From contig JABMPO010000334.1 of the NCBI GenBank assembly GCA_013203015.1, positions 1 to 6,979 of the forward strand: 6,979 nucleotides of DNA. The letters are read 5' to 3'. Positions within the stretch are counted from its first letter, which is position 1, and every line of letters begins with the position of its first letter. The notes under the pieces are model-generated. The model was not told the origin of the DNA. It was given only the letters and a program-made list of their open reading frames with translations, and did not search any database. This document shows, piece after piece, positions 1 through 5,781 of the stretch. Made by a program: the position numbers and the translations under genes. The stretch is from Fidelibacterota bacterium. GTDB lineage: Bacteria; Fidelibacterota; Marinisomatia; Marinisomatales; TCS56.

Positions 1-173
1 ATGTGAATTCTTGTCCGACAGCAAACGGTTTTATTCTCCGATTGTGGAAAAATAATCATTGAAATATTTTCCAGTAGACGTAAATAATTCCTTATGATCA
101 AAATTCTCCTACTTGCTTAATGCCAACGATTCTAACTACTCTGCGGCAGACTACTTACATTTTATCAGTTTAG

Positions 174-190
174 CAATAGAAACTCTATTG
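174..190. promoter_or_regulatory. Perfect inverted repeat CAATAGA-aac-TCTATTG, possible operator
   Basis: Two perfect 7-bp arms, CAATAGA at 174-180 and TCTATTG at 184-190, are separated by 3 bases. The centre lies about 45 bases upstream of the TATAAT at 224-229, a position where an activator or repressor dimer could bind. It has no T tract after it, so it is not a terminator. The role as a protein-binding dyad is an inference; in AT-rich DNA a chance palindrome is possible. Confidence 0.35.
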
Positions 191-223
191 ACTTTCACGA
201 TAGTATTAATTGTTAAATTGAGG

Positions 224-229
224 TATAAT
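224..229 (+). promoter_or_regulatory. Candidate sigma70-type -10 box (TATAAT) for the hybrid kinase gene
   Basis: The hexamer TATAAT is an exact match to the sigma70 -10 consensus and would start transcription near 236, giving a leader of about 43 bases. No good -35 sits at the 16-18-base distance. The nearest TTGACT (188-193) is 30 bases away, too far to pair with it, and overlaps the dyad at 174-190. The promoter may therefore depend on an activator, or the hexamer may be chance in AT-rich DNA. Confidence 0.35.
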
Positions 230-278
230 TTTTGCACGGAAATCAATTATTAAGATAGTATTAGACTCAGGAATATAA

Positions 279-1703
279 ATGGCACAAGTGCTCATAGTGG
301 ACGATAACATCTCCGTGGTTGGGATAATGGAGGATCTTTTAAAGATCCAGGGCCATGTTACGCATACTGCTTACGATGGAACAACCGCAATAGAAAGGGC
401 AAAAAAACTAATCCCGGATCTTATCTTGCTTGACGTTGAAATGCCCGGTATGGATGGTATAAGTGTTTGCCGGGAACTGCGTGAACACAAAGCAACTCAA
501 TTAATTCCAATCGTCATAGTCACTGGAAAGACCGACTCCAAAACATTGATGGGTGCAATAAAAGCCGGTGCAGACGATTTTTTAACTAAACCGGCAGATC
601 TGCCGATCCTGAAAGCCCGGGTTGATTCACTATTGCGGATGAGCCATCTGCGGAACCAGTTGGCGGAAAAAGAAAAGTTCGAAACCACTATCAATCAAAT
701 CCAGAATGGAATCATTATTACCGATTCCGAAGGTATGATTCAAAATTTTAATTCGACAGCTCGTCAAATGTTTTCATTTGAAGATGATAGTGTAGCGAAC
801 CAACCTTTTTTATATATTATTAATCAGAGTTTTAAATCAAAAATTAATGACTGGAATATGCTGACGCGTCAGAAATATGGCGATTTTATCATCTACCGGA
901 TGGAGAATGATTTCAAACTACGTTTTGCCCTGGAATTGAAGTACAACGTCATCCTTAATCCCCTGGGCGAAATCGATGAAGTGGTTTTCGTTGCCAACGA
1001 AGAGACCAGCAGAATTAATGATGATCGTCGTAAAGATCTGTTCCTGACTATGCTTAAGCACAAATTTGCTACTGTTGAAACTATAACTCAGTTAAGCCTG
1101 GAATCACTGGATATTCTGGTCGAATCGAAAGACCCAGCCCTGGAAAAATCTGCATTGGACGGCCTGCAAAGAGCATCCAATACTCTGAATGGCATCATGA
1201 GAAAATTGATCAAATATGTTCGTATGCCTGATGAATTAAATATGCTCGAAACAGAAACAATCTCTGAAAAATTATTAGTGGCCACGGTTAAATCAATTAT
1301 TGATGCTCTGCAAATAGATTCCGATTCAATAGAAATAATCTGGAATGACGTACCAGATTTTGAGATGATTGTTGAGGGACTGCACAGTATTTTATATGAA
1401 CTGATTGAGAATGCAGTCAAATTCAGCGATATGGAAAAACCTCGGATTAACTTAACAGTTAATTCCCGTGCTGATAACGTGGCTATTGAGATATTAAATA
1501 TCGGCCCCAAGATACCACAGGAAGAATTAAATCGGGTTTGGGATCGCTTCTATCAGGTTGATCGCGATATTACTGGGCAGGTAAAAGGAATAGGACTGGG
1601 GATGAGTATAGTTAAATACATTATAAATCTGATCGGGGGAAATGTAGAAATAAATTCAACTAATAATGGTACAACAGTTACCGTTCATATCCCGGTGAAA
1701 TAA
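279..1703 (+). CDS. Hybrid response regulator-sensor histidine kinase (REC-PAS-DHp-HATPase)
   Basis: A 474-residue soluble signalling protein with no signal peptide or membrane segment, so its input is probably cytoplasmic, through the receiver and PAS domains. Residues 1-120 form a complete receiver: acidic pair D8/D9, phospho-acceptor D52 in LLDVEMP, T82 and K104 (LTKP). A linking helix leads to a PAS-like domain at about 132-245 (GIIITDSEGMIQNFN). The DHp helix follows with H261, then an HATPase domain: N-box at about 370-383 with N378, G1 remnant N-I-G-P at 407-410, F-box WDRFYQVD, and G2 box GIGLGM at 437-442. The H-box reads H-K-F-A-T-V, so the acidic residue normally after the His is Lys and the usual Pro is Val, while the T at H+4 is kept. 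Autokinase activity may be weak. The start at 279 has AGGA at 269-272, 6 bases upstream. No DNA-binding output domain is present, so it must signal to a partner. It ends one base from the convergent TPR/receiver gene, with no terminator between. Confidence 0.9.
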   Translation: MAQVLIVDDNISVVGIMEDLLKIQGHVTHTAYDGTTAIERAKKLIPDLILLDVEMPGMDGISVCRELREHKATQLIPIVIVTGKTDSKTLMGAIKAGADDFLTKPADLPILKARVDSLLRMSHLRNQLAEKEKFETTINQIQNGIIITDSEGMIQNFNSTARQMFSFEDDSVANQPFLYIINQSFKSKINDWNMLTRQKYGDFIIYRMENDFKLRFALELKYNVILNPLGEIDEVVFVANEETSRINDDRRKDLFLTMLKHKFATVETITQLSLESLDILVESKDPALEKSALDGLQRASNTLNGIMRKLIKYVRMPDELNMLETETISEKLLVATVKSIIDALQIDSDSIEIIWNDVPDFEMIVEGLHSILYELIENAVKFSDMEKPRINLTVNSRADNVAIEILNIGPKIPQEELNRVWDRFYQVDRDITGQVKGIGLGMSIVKYIINLIGGNVEINSTNNGTTVTVHIPVK

Positions 1704-1704
1704 A

Positions 1705-2094
1705 TCAGTCAGATTTTTTCAATATTTGTGCAATAACCGAGCGTAGCTGCTTTATATCAAATGGTTTTTTAATCATCAATTCTACCTTGGAGTTACGCAT
1801 TTTCTCCTGATAAACATGATCATCCAGTCCACTGCTCAATACAATGTGGGCACCCGGTTGATTATTTCTGATCTGTCGCACCAGTTCTTCCCCCTCGGTA
1901 CCGGTTGAGGAGATATCGGAAATAATTATATCCGGCTTAATTTCTTTCTGGCTGGAAAGCGCCTCCGAAAATTTCTCCTGCTTATCCAGTACCCGAGCCA
2001 GATTATAAATTGCATCCGTGTATTCAGGATTCAAATCGATAGCCGACCGATAACTGGCTTCGGACTCTGGCAACTGCCTGTTAGAAAAAAGCAT
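1705..2094 (-). CDS. C-terminal part of a split TPR / truncated receiver-like protein
   Basis: An open frame of 129 codons. Residues 1-25 complete a TPR unit whose first helix lies in the upstream frame (ending ASYRSAIDLNP), and 26-47 begin another (TDAIYNLARVLDKQEKFSEAL). From about residue 48 it turns into the back part of a receiver domain: KPDIIISD with D60 at the phospho-acceptor position, S87 in VLSSG at the Ser/Thr position, and K110 in KKPF. Strand beta1 with the acidic Mg-binding pair, helix alpha1 and strand beta2 are absent, so phosphorylation by the normal chemistry is unlikely. The ATG at 2092-2094 overlaps the upstream frame by 14 bases and has GGGA just before it, so coupled restart could produce it separately. 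More likely it is the distal part of a gene broken by a frameshift. The protein family is clear; whether this fragment is expressed is not. Confidence 0.6.
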   Translation of the reverse strand: MLFSNRQLPESEASYRSAIDLNPEYTDAIYNLARVLDKQEKFSEALSSQKEIKPDIIISDISSTGTEGEELVRQIRNNQPGAHIVLSSGLDDHVYQEKMRNSKVELMIKKPFDIKQLRSVIAQILKKSD

Positions 2095-2344
2095 TTCCCA
2101 GGTTAAGATAATAACTGGCGTTACCGGGACTAAATGACAGTGCGGCGTTGATCAATTCGATTCCCAGTTCAAAATTACCGTGTTGGGTCTCTATTGCACC
2201 CATAAGATTATGAGCATCGGAATGCTTTGGATTAAGCGTCAGAATCTTTTTATAAATTTGCTGTGCGCCATCCAGATCACCGGAATTATGTAATTTGATT
2301 CCTTGATCTATATATATTTGAATTTCTGTATTATTTGGACTCAT
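2081..2344 (-). CDS. N-terminal part of the split TPR protein
   Basis: An 87-codon frame of TPR repeats with no signal peptide. TPR1 is at about 8-41 (ending YKKILTLNPK) and TPR2 at 42-75 (SDAHNLMGA..., ending AALSFSPGN). The third begins at 76 (ASYYLNLGNAFF) and is cut by TAA at 2081-2083 in mid-repeat. A TPR ending inside its first helix is not a natural domain end. The continuation SNRQLPESEASYRSAIDLNP is found at once in the overlapping frame, giving Gly8, Tyr24, Ala27 and Pro32 in register. TPR proteins of this kind act as protein-binding scaffolds. The ATG at 2342-2344 has only a weak purine run (AAAGAA) upstream. It is divergent from moxR. Confidence 0.6.
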   Translation of the reverse strand: MSPNNTEIQIYIDQGIKLHNSGDLDGAQQIYKKILTLNPKHSDAHNLMGAIETQHGNFELGIELINAALSFSPGNASYYLNLGNAFF

Positions 2345-2561
2345 TTATTCTTTATTACTGAAATCTCTGTTTATTCACTGGGCTTATTTTTCATTTTTAA
2401 TATCATTGCACCAGAAACGATTTGGGTTGCTAGCATTAATTACATAATTCTGGAAACAAAAATAATGCCGGAGAATTAGAATTGATGTTCGATTGTTTCC
2501 CTAACCGCCTTTGTATTAGTTTCACCCCGAACATTTATTCAATATTAACGAAGAATACACT
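2345..2561. other. Divergent intergenic spacer between the split TPR gene and moxR
   Basis: These 217 AT-rich bases lie between two genes that start outward from it, so promoters for both should be here. I could not find a -35/-10 pair with acceptable spacing for either direction. It holds a CCAGAA (2411-2416) and TTCTGG (2448-2453) inverted pair 31 bases apart and a GCTAGC palindrome at 2429-2434, both weak as evidence. No small gene is supported. Confidence 0.5.
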
Positions 2562-3545
2562 ATGAGTAATCAGGATTTACAACTACTGGAAAAATTAGCA
2601 TCTGCCCGGCAAACGTTTTTAAAAGAAATCGGACGGTCAATCATCGGGCAATCTGATATCCTCGATCATATTTTGATTGCCTTGATTTGTAAGGGACACA
2701 CGTTACTGGTCGGTGTACCGGGCTTGGCAAAAACGCTGATGATCAAATCGATGGCGGAATTACTGGATGTGAATTTCAGCCGCATCCAATTCACGCCAGA
2801 CTTAATGCCCAGTGATATTACCGGCACAGAAGTGATTGAGGAAGACCTGAATACCGGGAAACGTAATTTCAGATTTTTCAAAGGTCCCATTTTCGGTAAT
2901 ATTATATTAGCCGATGAAATTAACCGGACGCCGCCCAAAACCCAGGCAGCGCTCCTGGAAGCCATGCAGGAACATCGGGTAACAACGGCTGGCACCAGTT
3001 ATGTTCTTGAAGAACCATTTTTCGTTCTGGCGACCCAGAACCCGATCGAGCAAGAAGGTACTTATCCTTTGCCGGAAGCCCAATTGGATCGGTTTATGTT
3101 CAATATTAAAATCGATTATCCCAGCCGATCGGAAGAAATTGCTATTGTAAGAGCAACAACGGCCGGCAGTGAGCCTGTTCTGCAGAAAGTCATCAGTCGT
3201 GCTGATTTGATATCCTACCAGGAATTGGTGCGGCGCGTTCCCGTGGCTGACAATGTAATCGAATTTGCCGTTGATCTGGTTAGCGCTACTCGACCGGTTA
3301 ACGAAAATTCTCCTGATTTTATAAAAGAATGGATTGAGTGGGGTGCCGGTCCTCGCGCTTCACAATATCTGGTCTTGGGTGCAAAGGCAAAGGCAATATT
3401 AGACGGACGGCCTACACCGGATATTTCTGATATAAAGGCCATGGTGTTACCGGTTCTCCGACATCGGATTCTCACCAATTTTACCGCTGAGGCTGATGGT
3501 TTATCTACTGATGATATATTACTTAAGCTGCTTGAGAACAAATAA
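2562..3545 (+). CDS. moxR: MoxR-family AAA+ ATPase
   Basis: A 327-residue ATPase of the usual MoxR length (about 310-330) with all core motifs. Walker A GVPGLAKT is at 51-58, Walker B IILADE at 114-119 (D118, E119) followed by INRTPPKTQAALLEAMQE, sensor 1 N160 in ATQNPIEQEGTYPLPEAQ, the arginine-finger region LDRF at 175-178, and sensor 2 GPRAS at 263-267. MoxR proteins are cytoplasmic chaperone-like ATPases thought to act on partners carrying von Willebrand-type MIDAS domains, often at the membrane. The DUF58 gene downstream is the standard partner. The start ATG at 2562 has only a weak GAAGAA upstream, but the N-terminus aligns well with the family's leading helix before the IIGQ segment. 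The family call is firm; the substrate is unknown. Confidence 0.95.
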   Translation: MSNQDLQLLEKLASARQTFLKEIGRSIIGQSDILDHILIALICKGHTLLVGVPGLAKTLMIKSMAELLDVNFSRIQFTPDLMPSDITGTEVIEEDLNTGKRNFRFFKGPIFGNIILADEINRTPPKTQAALLEAMQEHRVTTAGTSYVLEEPFFVLATQNPIEQEGTYPLPEAQLDRFMFNIKIDYPSRSEEIAIVRATTAGSEPVLQKVISRADLISYQELVRRVPVADNVIEFAVDLVSATRPVNENSPDFIKEWIEWGAGPRASQYLVLGAKAKAILDGRPTPDISDIKAMVLPVLRHRILTNFTAEADGLSTDDILLKLLENK

Positions 3546-3546
3546 C

Positions 3547-3672
3547 CACCAAGCCACTGAGATCACAAAGAACACTGATAAAACATGAAAATATTTTTTC
3601 AAATTATTCACTCTGATCTCTGTGGTTAGCCTACTTTTCTGCTCCCCTGGTGTCCGTAGCGCCTTAGTGTCA
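3547..3672. repeat. Degenerate inverted repeat with 9-nt periodicity (CACNAAG type) filling the moxR-DUF58 gap
   Basis: The space begins directly after the moxR stop with units spaced about 9 bases: accaccaag, ccactgag, atcacaaag, aacactgat. The right half carries the reverse-complement style of units: ctctgatct, ctgtggtta, cctggtgtc, ccttagtgtc. Internal arms CCACTGAGATCA (3554-3565) and TGATCTCTGTGG (3614-3625) pair with one mismatch around an AT-rich centre. The outer ends CACCAAG and CTTAGTG also pair loosely. I recall similar sequences scattered between genes in many environmental bacterial genomes, but cannot check copy number here. It has no coding capacity or clear target-site duplication. 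Confidence 0.55.
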
Positions 3673-3677
3673 AAACG

Positions 3678-4574
3678 ATGACAATCGATAAGCGAAAATA
3701 TTTGCAGCCGGAAATGGTGGCCAAATTAAATAATCTGTCACTCAGAGCTAGAATGGTGGTGGAGGGTTATATCCTCGGCCTGCATAAAAGTCCTTATCAT
3801 GGTTTCAGTGTGGAATTCGCAGAACACCGGGCTTATGGTCCGGGTGATGAAATTCGTCATATCGATTGGAAATTATTTGGCAAAACTGACCGCTATTACG
3901 TCAAGCAATTTGAGGAAGAAACGAATCTCCGGACCCATTTGCTGCTGGATACCAGTAAATCAATGTCCTACCGCAGCGGCAAGATAAGTAAGTTGGAATA
4001 CTCAGGCTACCTCGCAGCTGCGCTTACTTATTTGATGCTTAGCCAGCAGGATGCAGTTGGTCTGGTGACATTTGACACCAGAATTAGTAAATTTATACCA
4101 CCTCGTTCTACTCCCGCTTATTTAAATACTATACTGACTCAACTGGATAATTTGAATCCAGGCAAAAACACTGATATCGGACCAGTTTTACACGAGATGG
4201 CAGAACGTATAAAAAAGCGGGGCCTGATTATTTTGATTTCTGATTTACTGGATCGCCCGGAATCCATTATTGAAGGATTAAAACATTTCCGACATAATAA
4301 ACAGGAAGTAGTGGTTTTTCATATCCTGGATCGACAGGAGCAACAATTTAATTTTTCAACCCGTACCAAATTCCGCGATCTGGAAACCGGAGAAACGATT
4401 ACTACCGAGCCCTGGCAGATTCAGGAAAATTACACAAATCTGATCGCGAAATTTCAGAATTTTTATCGCCAACACTGTCGTGATCAAAATATTGATTATA
4501 TTTCATTCTTTACCGATGAGAGCCTCGATCTGGCGCTTAATGGTTATCTGCAAAAGAGACAGCGATTGGGATAA
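3678..4574 (+). CDS. DUF58 domain protein with von Willebrand-type MIDAS, MoxR partner
   Basis: A 298-residue protein covering a complete DUF58 protein. The family signature RAYGPGDEIRHIDWKLFGKT is at 51-70, followed by a VKQFEEE segment. A full metal-ion adhesion site can be read: D91-x-S93-x-S95 in DTSKSM, T165 in GKNTD, and D189 in ISDLLD. No membrane helix or signal peptide is seen, unlike some longer DUF58 proteins with N-terminal helices, so it is predicted to be cytoplasmic. With MoxR it probably forms an ATPase-MIDAS pair that acts on an unidentified client. The ATG at 3678 has no ribosome-binding sequence upstream because the repeat runs to within a few bases of it. Translation may depend on readthrough or reinitiation from moxR. 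No third gene follows on this strand; a hairpin and a convergent gene come next. Confidence 0.92.
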   Translation: MTIDKRKYLQPEMVAKLNNLSLRARMVVEGYILGLHKSPYHGFSVEFAEHRAYGPGDEIRHIDWKLFGKTDRYYVKQFEEETNLRTHLLLDTSKSMSYRSGKISKLEYSGYLAAALTYLMLSQQDAVGLVTFDTRISKFIPPRSTPAYLNTILTQLDNLNPGKNTDIGPVLHEMAERIKKRGLIILISDLLDRPESIIEGLKHFRHNKQEVVVFHILDRQEQQFNFSTRTKFRDLETGETITTEPWQIQENYTNLIAKFQNFYRQHCRDQNIDYISFFTDESLDLALNGYLQKRQRLG

Positions 4575-4603
4575 AAAAAAGCCCCGCTCATTGTGAGGCT
4601 TTC
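4575..4603 (-). terminator. Intrinsic terminator for the TPR lipoprotein gene (possibly bidirectional)
   Basis: On the minus strand, downstream of the stop at 4621, AAAGC (plus 4598-4602) pairs with GCTTT (plus 4578-4582), with an inner stem TGAG/CTCA (4594-4597 with 4587-4590) around a 3-base loop and a 4-base bulge. A run of eight T residues on the minus strand (plus-strand A run 4573-4580) overlaps its base. This is a good rho-independent shape for the leftward gene. For DUF58 on the plus strand the same hairpin is followed only by a short TTTCC, so termination that way would be weaker. Confidence 0.65.
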
Positions 4604-4620
4604 CACAAAAATTCTACTAA

Positions 4621-5703
4621 TTACATTCCAACTGTCTTGGATTTTTCGTAGTAGTATTGAGCTTCTTCCTGTTCCCCCTGTCGTAACAGAACGCGTGACA
4701 TTCCCTTGTAATGATTCGGGTTATCCGGATCAACCTCGATTAAATTTTTGTAGAACCGTTCGGCTTTACTCCATTTTTCAGCATTTTCGAATACCTGAGC
4801 AATACCAACAATTGCTTCAACGTCATCGGGGCAGAGATCCAATACGGTCATGAAATTATCTTCGGCAAGTATTAAATCACCGCTCTGATTATATAGAACT
4901 CCCAAGTTAAAGTACAGGTCGCATTTGATACTGGTGTCGTTTTCTTTATTAATAGCGGATTCATAGGTAATAATTGCGCCTTCCAGATCGTCACATTCAT
5001 AATAGACTGATGCAAGTGACCGGATTGCCTGGGAATTATTTGGTTCAGCTTTAACCGCTAACTGGTAATATTTTACTGCGTTTTCACAATCTTCATTGCG
5101 TGAGTAGAGCTGCCCGGTAATATTCAAAATCTTGGGATTTTCGGGATCCAACTCAACTGCCTTGAGTATATAATCCAGCGCCAAATCAAGATCGTTTAAA
5201 TCCAGATAAGCGGTCGCAATACTGGCAAATGTCTGCGATTCTGTCGGATTTATTATCGTGGCTATTTTGAATTTATCAATTGTAATCCGTAACAATTCTT
5301 CACGTTCGGTACTATCAATGGCGGAATTCATATTTTTATAGGAGTTTACCGCATCATTATACGCATTTACCCAATATTTATCGCGTGAATTGTTGACATA
5401 TTCGCGAACAGTCGGACCTACTAATATTGAAAGATTGGGATCCAAGGCGAGCGCTTTTTCGAACATTTCGTTCATTTCAACCCACTTTTTTTCGCGGGCG
5501 TAAATCTGCTCACCTAATTGATATGGTATTTCCGGGTTGTCCGGCTCAACCACCATTGCTTTTATAAGAAATTCCTCAGCATGAGCCCAATTTTTTTGCT
5601 GAATATCTAATTTCGCAGTGGTGTATTCTTCACTGGAACAACCGAAGAAACTAATCGCCAACAGGCCGATTATTGCTGCAAATACAAATAATTTTTTCAA
5701 CAT
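4621..5703 (-). CDS. TPR-repeat lipoprotein
   Basis: A 360-residue exported protein. The N-terminus MLKKLFVFAA has the charged start and hydrophobic core of a signal peptide, and C22 in SFFGC fits lipidation, though Phe at -3 and -2 makes the lipobox atypical. The mature part is almost all TPR. Units are visible at about 26-56, 57-91, 157-190, 191-224, 225-258, 259-294, 295-328 and 329-356, with the classic Gly/Ala/Pro positions (for example AVELDPENP and LIEVDPDNP). Residues 92-156 are a longer helical insertion rich in Asn and Ser. Such lipoproteins act as protein-binding scaffolds at the outer or inner membrane; the partner is unknown. Four further Cys (206, 237, 261, 291) lie in successive repeats. 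The start has a good AAGGA (5712-5716) 8 bases upstream. It is separated from the upstream kinase gene by a terminator-like hairpin. Confidence 0.88.
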   Translation of the reverse strand: MLKKLFVFAAIIGLLAISFFGCSSEEYTTAKLDIQQKNWAHAEEFLIKAMVVEPDNPEIPYQLGEQIYAREKKWVEMNEMFEKALALDPNLSILVGPTVREYVNNSRDKYWVNAYNDAVNSYKNMNSAIDSTEREELLRITIDKFKIATIINPTESQTFASIATAYLDLNDLDLALDYILKAVELDPENPKILNITGQLYSRNEDCENAVKYYQLAVKAEPNNSQAIRSLASVYYECDDLEGAIITYESAINKENDTSIKCDLYFNLGVLYNQSGDLILAEDNFMTVLDLCPDDVEAIVGIAQVFENAEKWSKAERFYKNLIEVDPDNPNHYKGMSRVLLRQGEQEEAQYYYEKSKTVGM

Positions 5704-5711
5704 TTTTTTAT

Positions 5712-5716
5712 TCCTT
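5712..5716 (-). promoter_or_regulatory. Shine-Dalgarno (AAGGA) of the TPR lipoprotein gene
   Basis: The minus strand reads AAGGA, 8 bases before the ATG at 5701-5703, and sits in a longer purine run, AGAAGGAATAAAAAA. It is the clearest ribosome-binding site in the window and settles the start that gives the signal peptide. Confidence 0.7.
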
Positions 5717-5753
5717 CTTTGTGACTTTATCGTATCGTTTCCGATTCAAGTTG

Positions 5754-5779
5754 TAAAAATTAGGAGGCGTTAGTCTCCT
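5754..5779 (-). terminator. Intrinsic terminator of the PfkB-family kinase gene
   Basis: On the minus strand, AGGAG (plus 5775-5779) pairs with CTCCT (plus 5762-5766) around an 8-base loop, starting 3 bases after the kinase stop codon. It is followed by AATTTTT. The stem is short (5 bp plus a possible G-T pair), so strength is uncertain. The position suggests that the kinase and lipoprotein genes are separate transcription units, with any lipoprotein promoter at 5717-5761. Confidence 0.55.
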
Positions 5780-5781
5780 TT

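Larger units (their letters stand above)
1..278. other. AT-rich non-coding leader upstream of the hybrid kinase gene
   Basis: No convincing gene is visible in these 278 bases. The plus strand is closed by frequent stops. A minus-strand frame from about 98 down to the left edge stays open for some 33 codons from a TTG, with an AGGAG a few bases upstream, but the predicted peptide looks like nothing familiar. The stretch holds a perfect inverted repeat at 174-190, a small palindrome TCTGCGGCAGA at 140-150, and a TATAAT hexamer at 224-229. It is best read as the regulatory region of the gene starting at 279. Confidence 0.6.
1705..2344 (-). pseudogene. Reconstructed TPR-receiver gene interrupted by a frameshift at a T6 run
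   Basis: Read together, the two overlapping frames give one protein of about 210 residues: three full TPRs, a partial fourth, and the last two-thirds of a receiver domain. Reaching the second frame requires dropping one T from the T6 run (plus-strand A run 2085-2090) or gaining two. Gaining two restores a canonical 34-residue third TPR; losing one gives 33. Causes could be a sequencing or assembly error in the homopolymer, a true inactivating mutation, or recoding. The second defect, the missing front of the receiver, favours decay but is not explained by the frameshift. Confidence 0.5.

Noticed and set aside
1..98. Open minus-strand frame of about 33 codons from a TTG with AGGAG upstream
   Set aside because: It runs off the window edge, uses a non-ATG start and has no recognisable sequence. 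It is too short to support as a gene.
188..229. TTGACT and TATAAT as a sigma70 promoter pair
   Set aside because: The spacing is 30 bases, far from the 16-18 needed. Only the -10 hexamer was kept, as a weak call.
1088..1510. 140-codon minus-strand frame inside the hybrid kinase gene
   Set aside because: It lies wholly within the kinase and HATPase domains on the opposite strand, and its Ser/Ile-rich translation has no family resemblance. It is a shadow frame.
2084..2090. T_TTT_TTC, a correctly phased -1 slippery heptamer just before the TAA of the split TPR gene
   Set aside because: A -1 slip would enter the frame CTA ACA GGC ..., which stops after 17 codons and shows no TPR sequence. The TPR continuation is in the +1/-2 frame, so ordinary -1 frameshifting does not explain the gene.
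2355..2370. ATTACTGAAATCTCTGT-like stretch as a second copy of the moxR-DUF58 repeat
   Set aside because: Only ATCTCTGT matches the repeat arm exactly, and no inverted partner or 9-base periodicity is seen nearby. Chance similarity is likely.
4593..4853. 86-codon plus-strand frame overlapping the TPR lipoprotein gene
   Set aside because: It is antisense to well-conserved TPR repeats, starts within the terminator hairpin, and its sequence is not protein-like.
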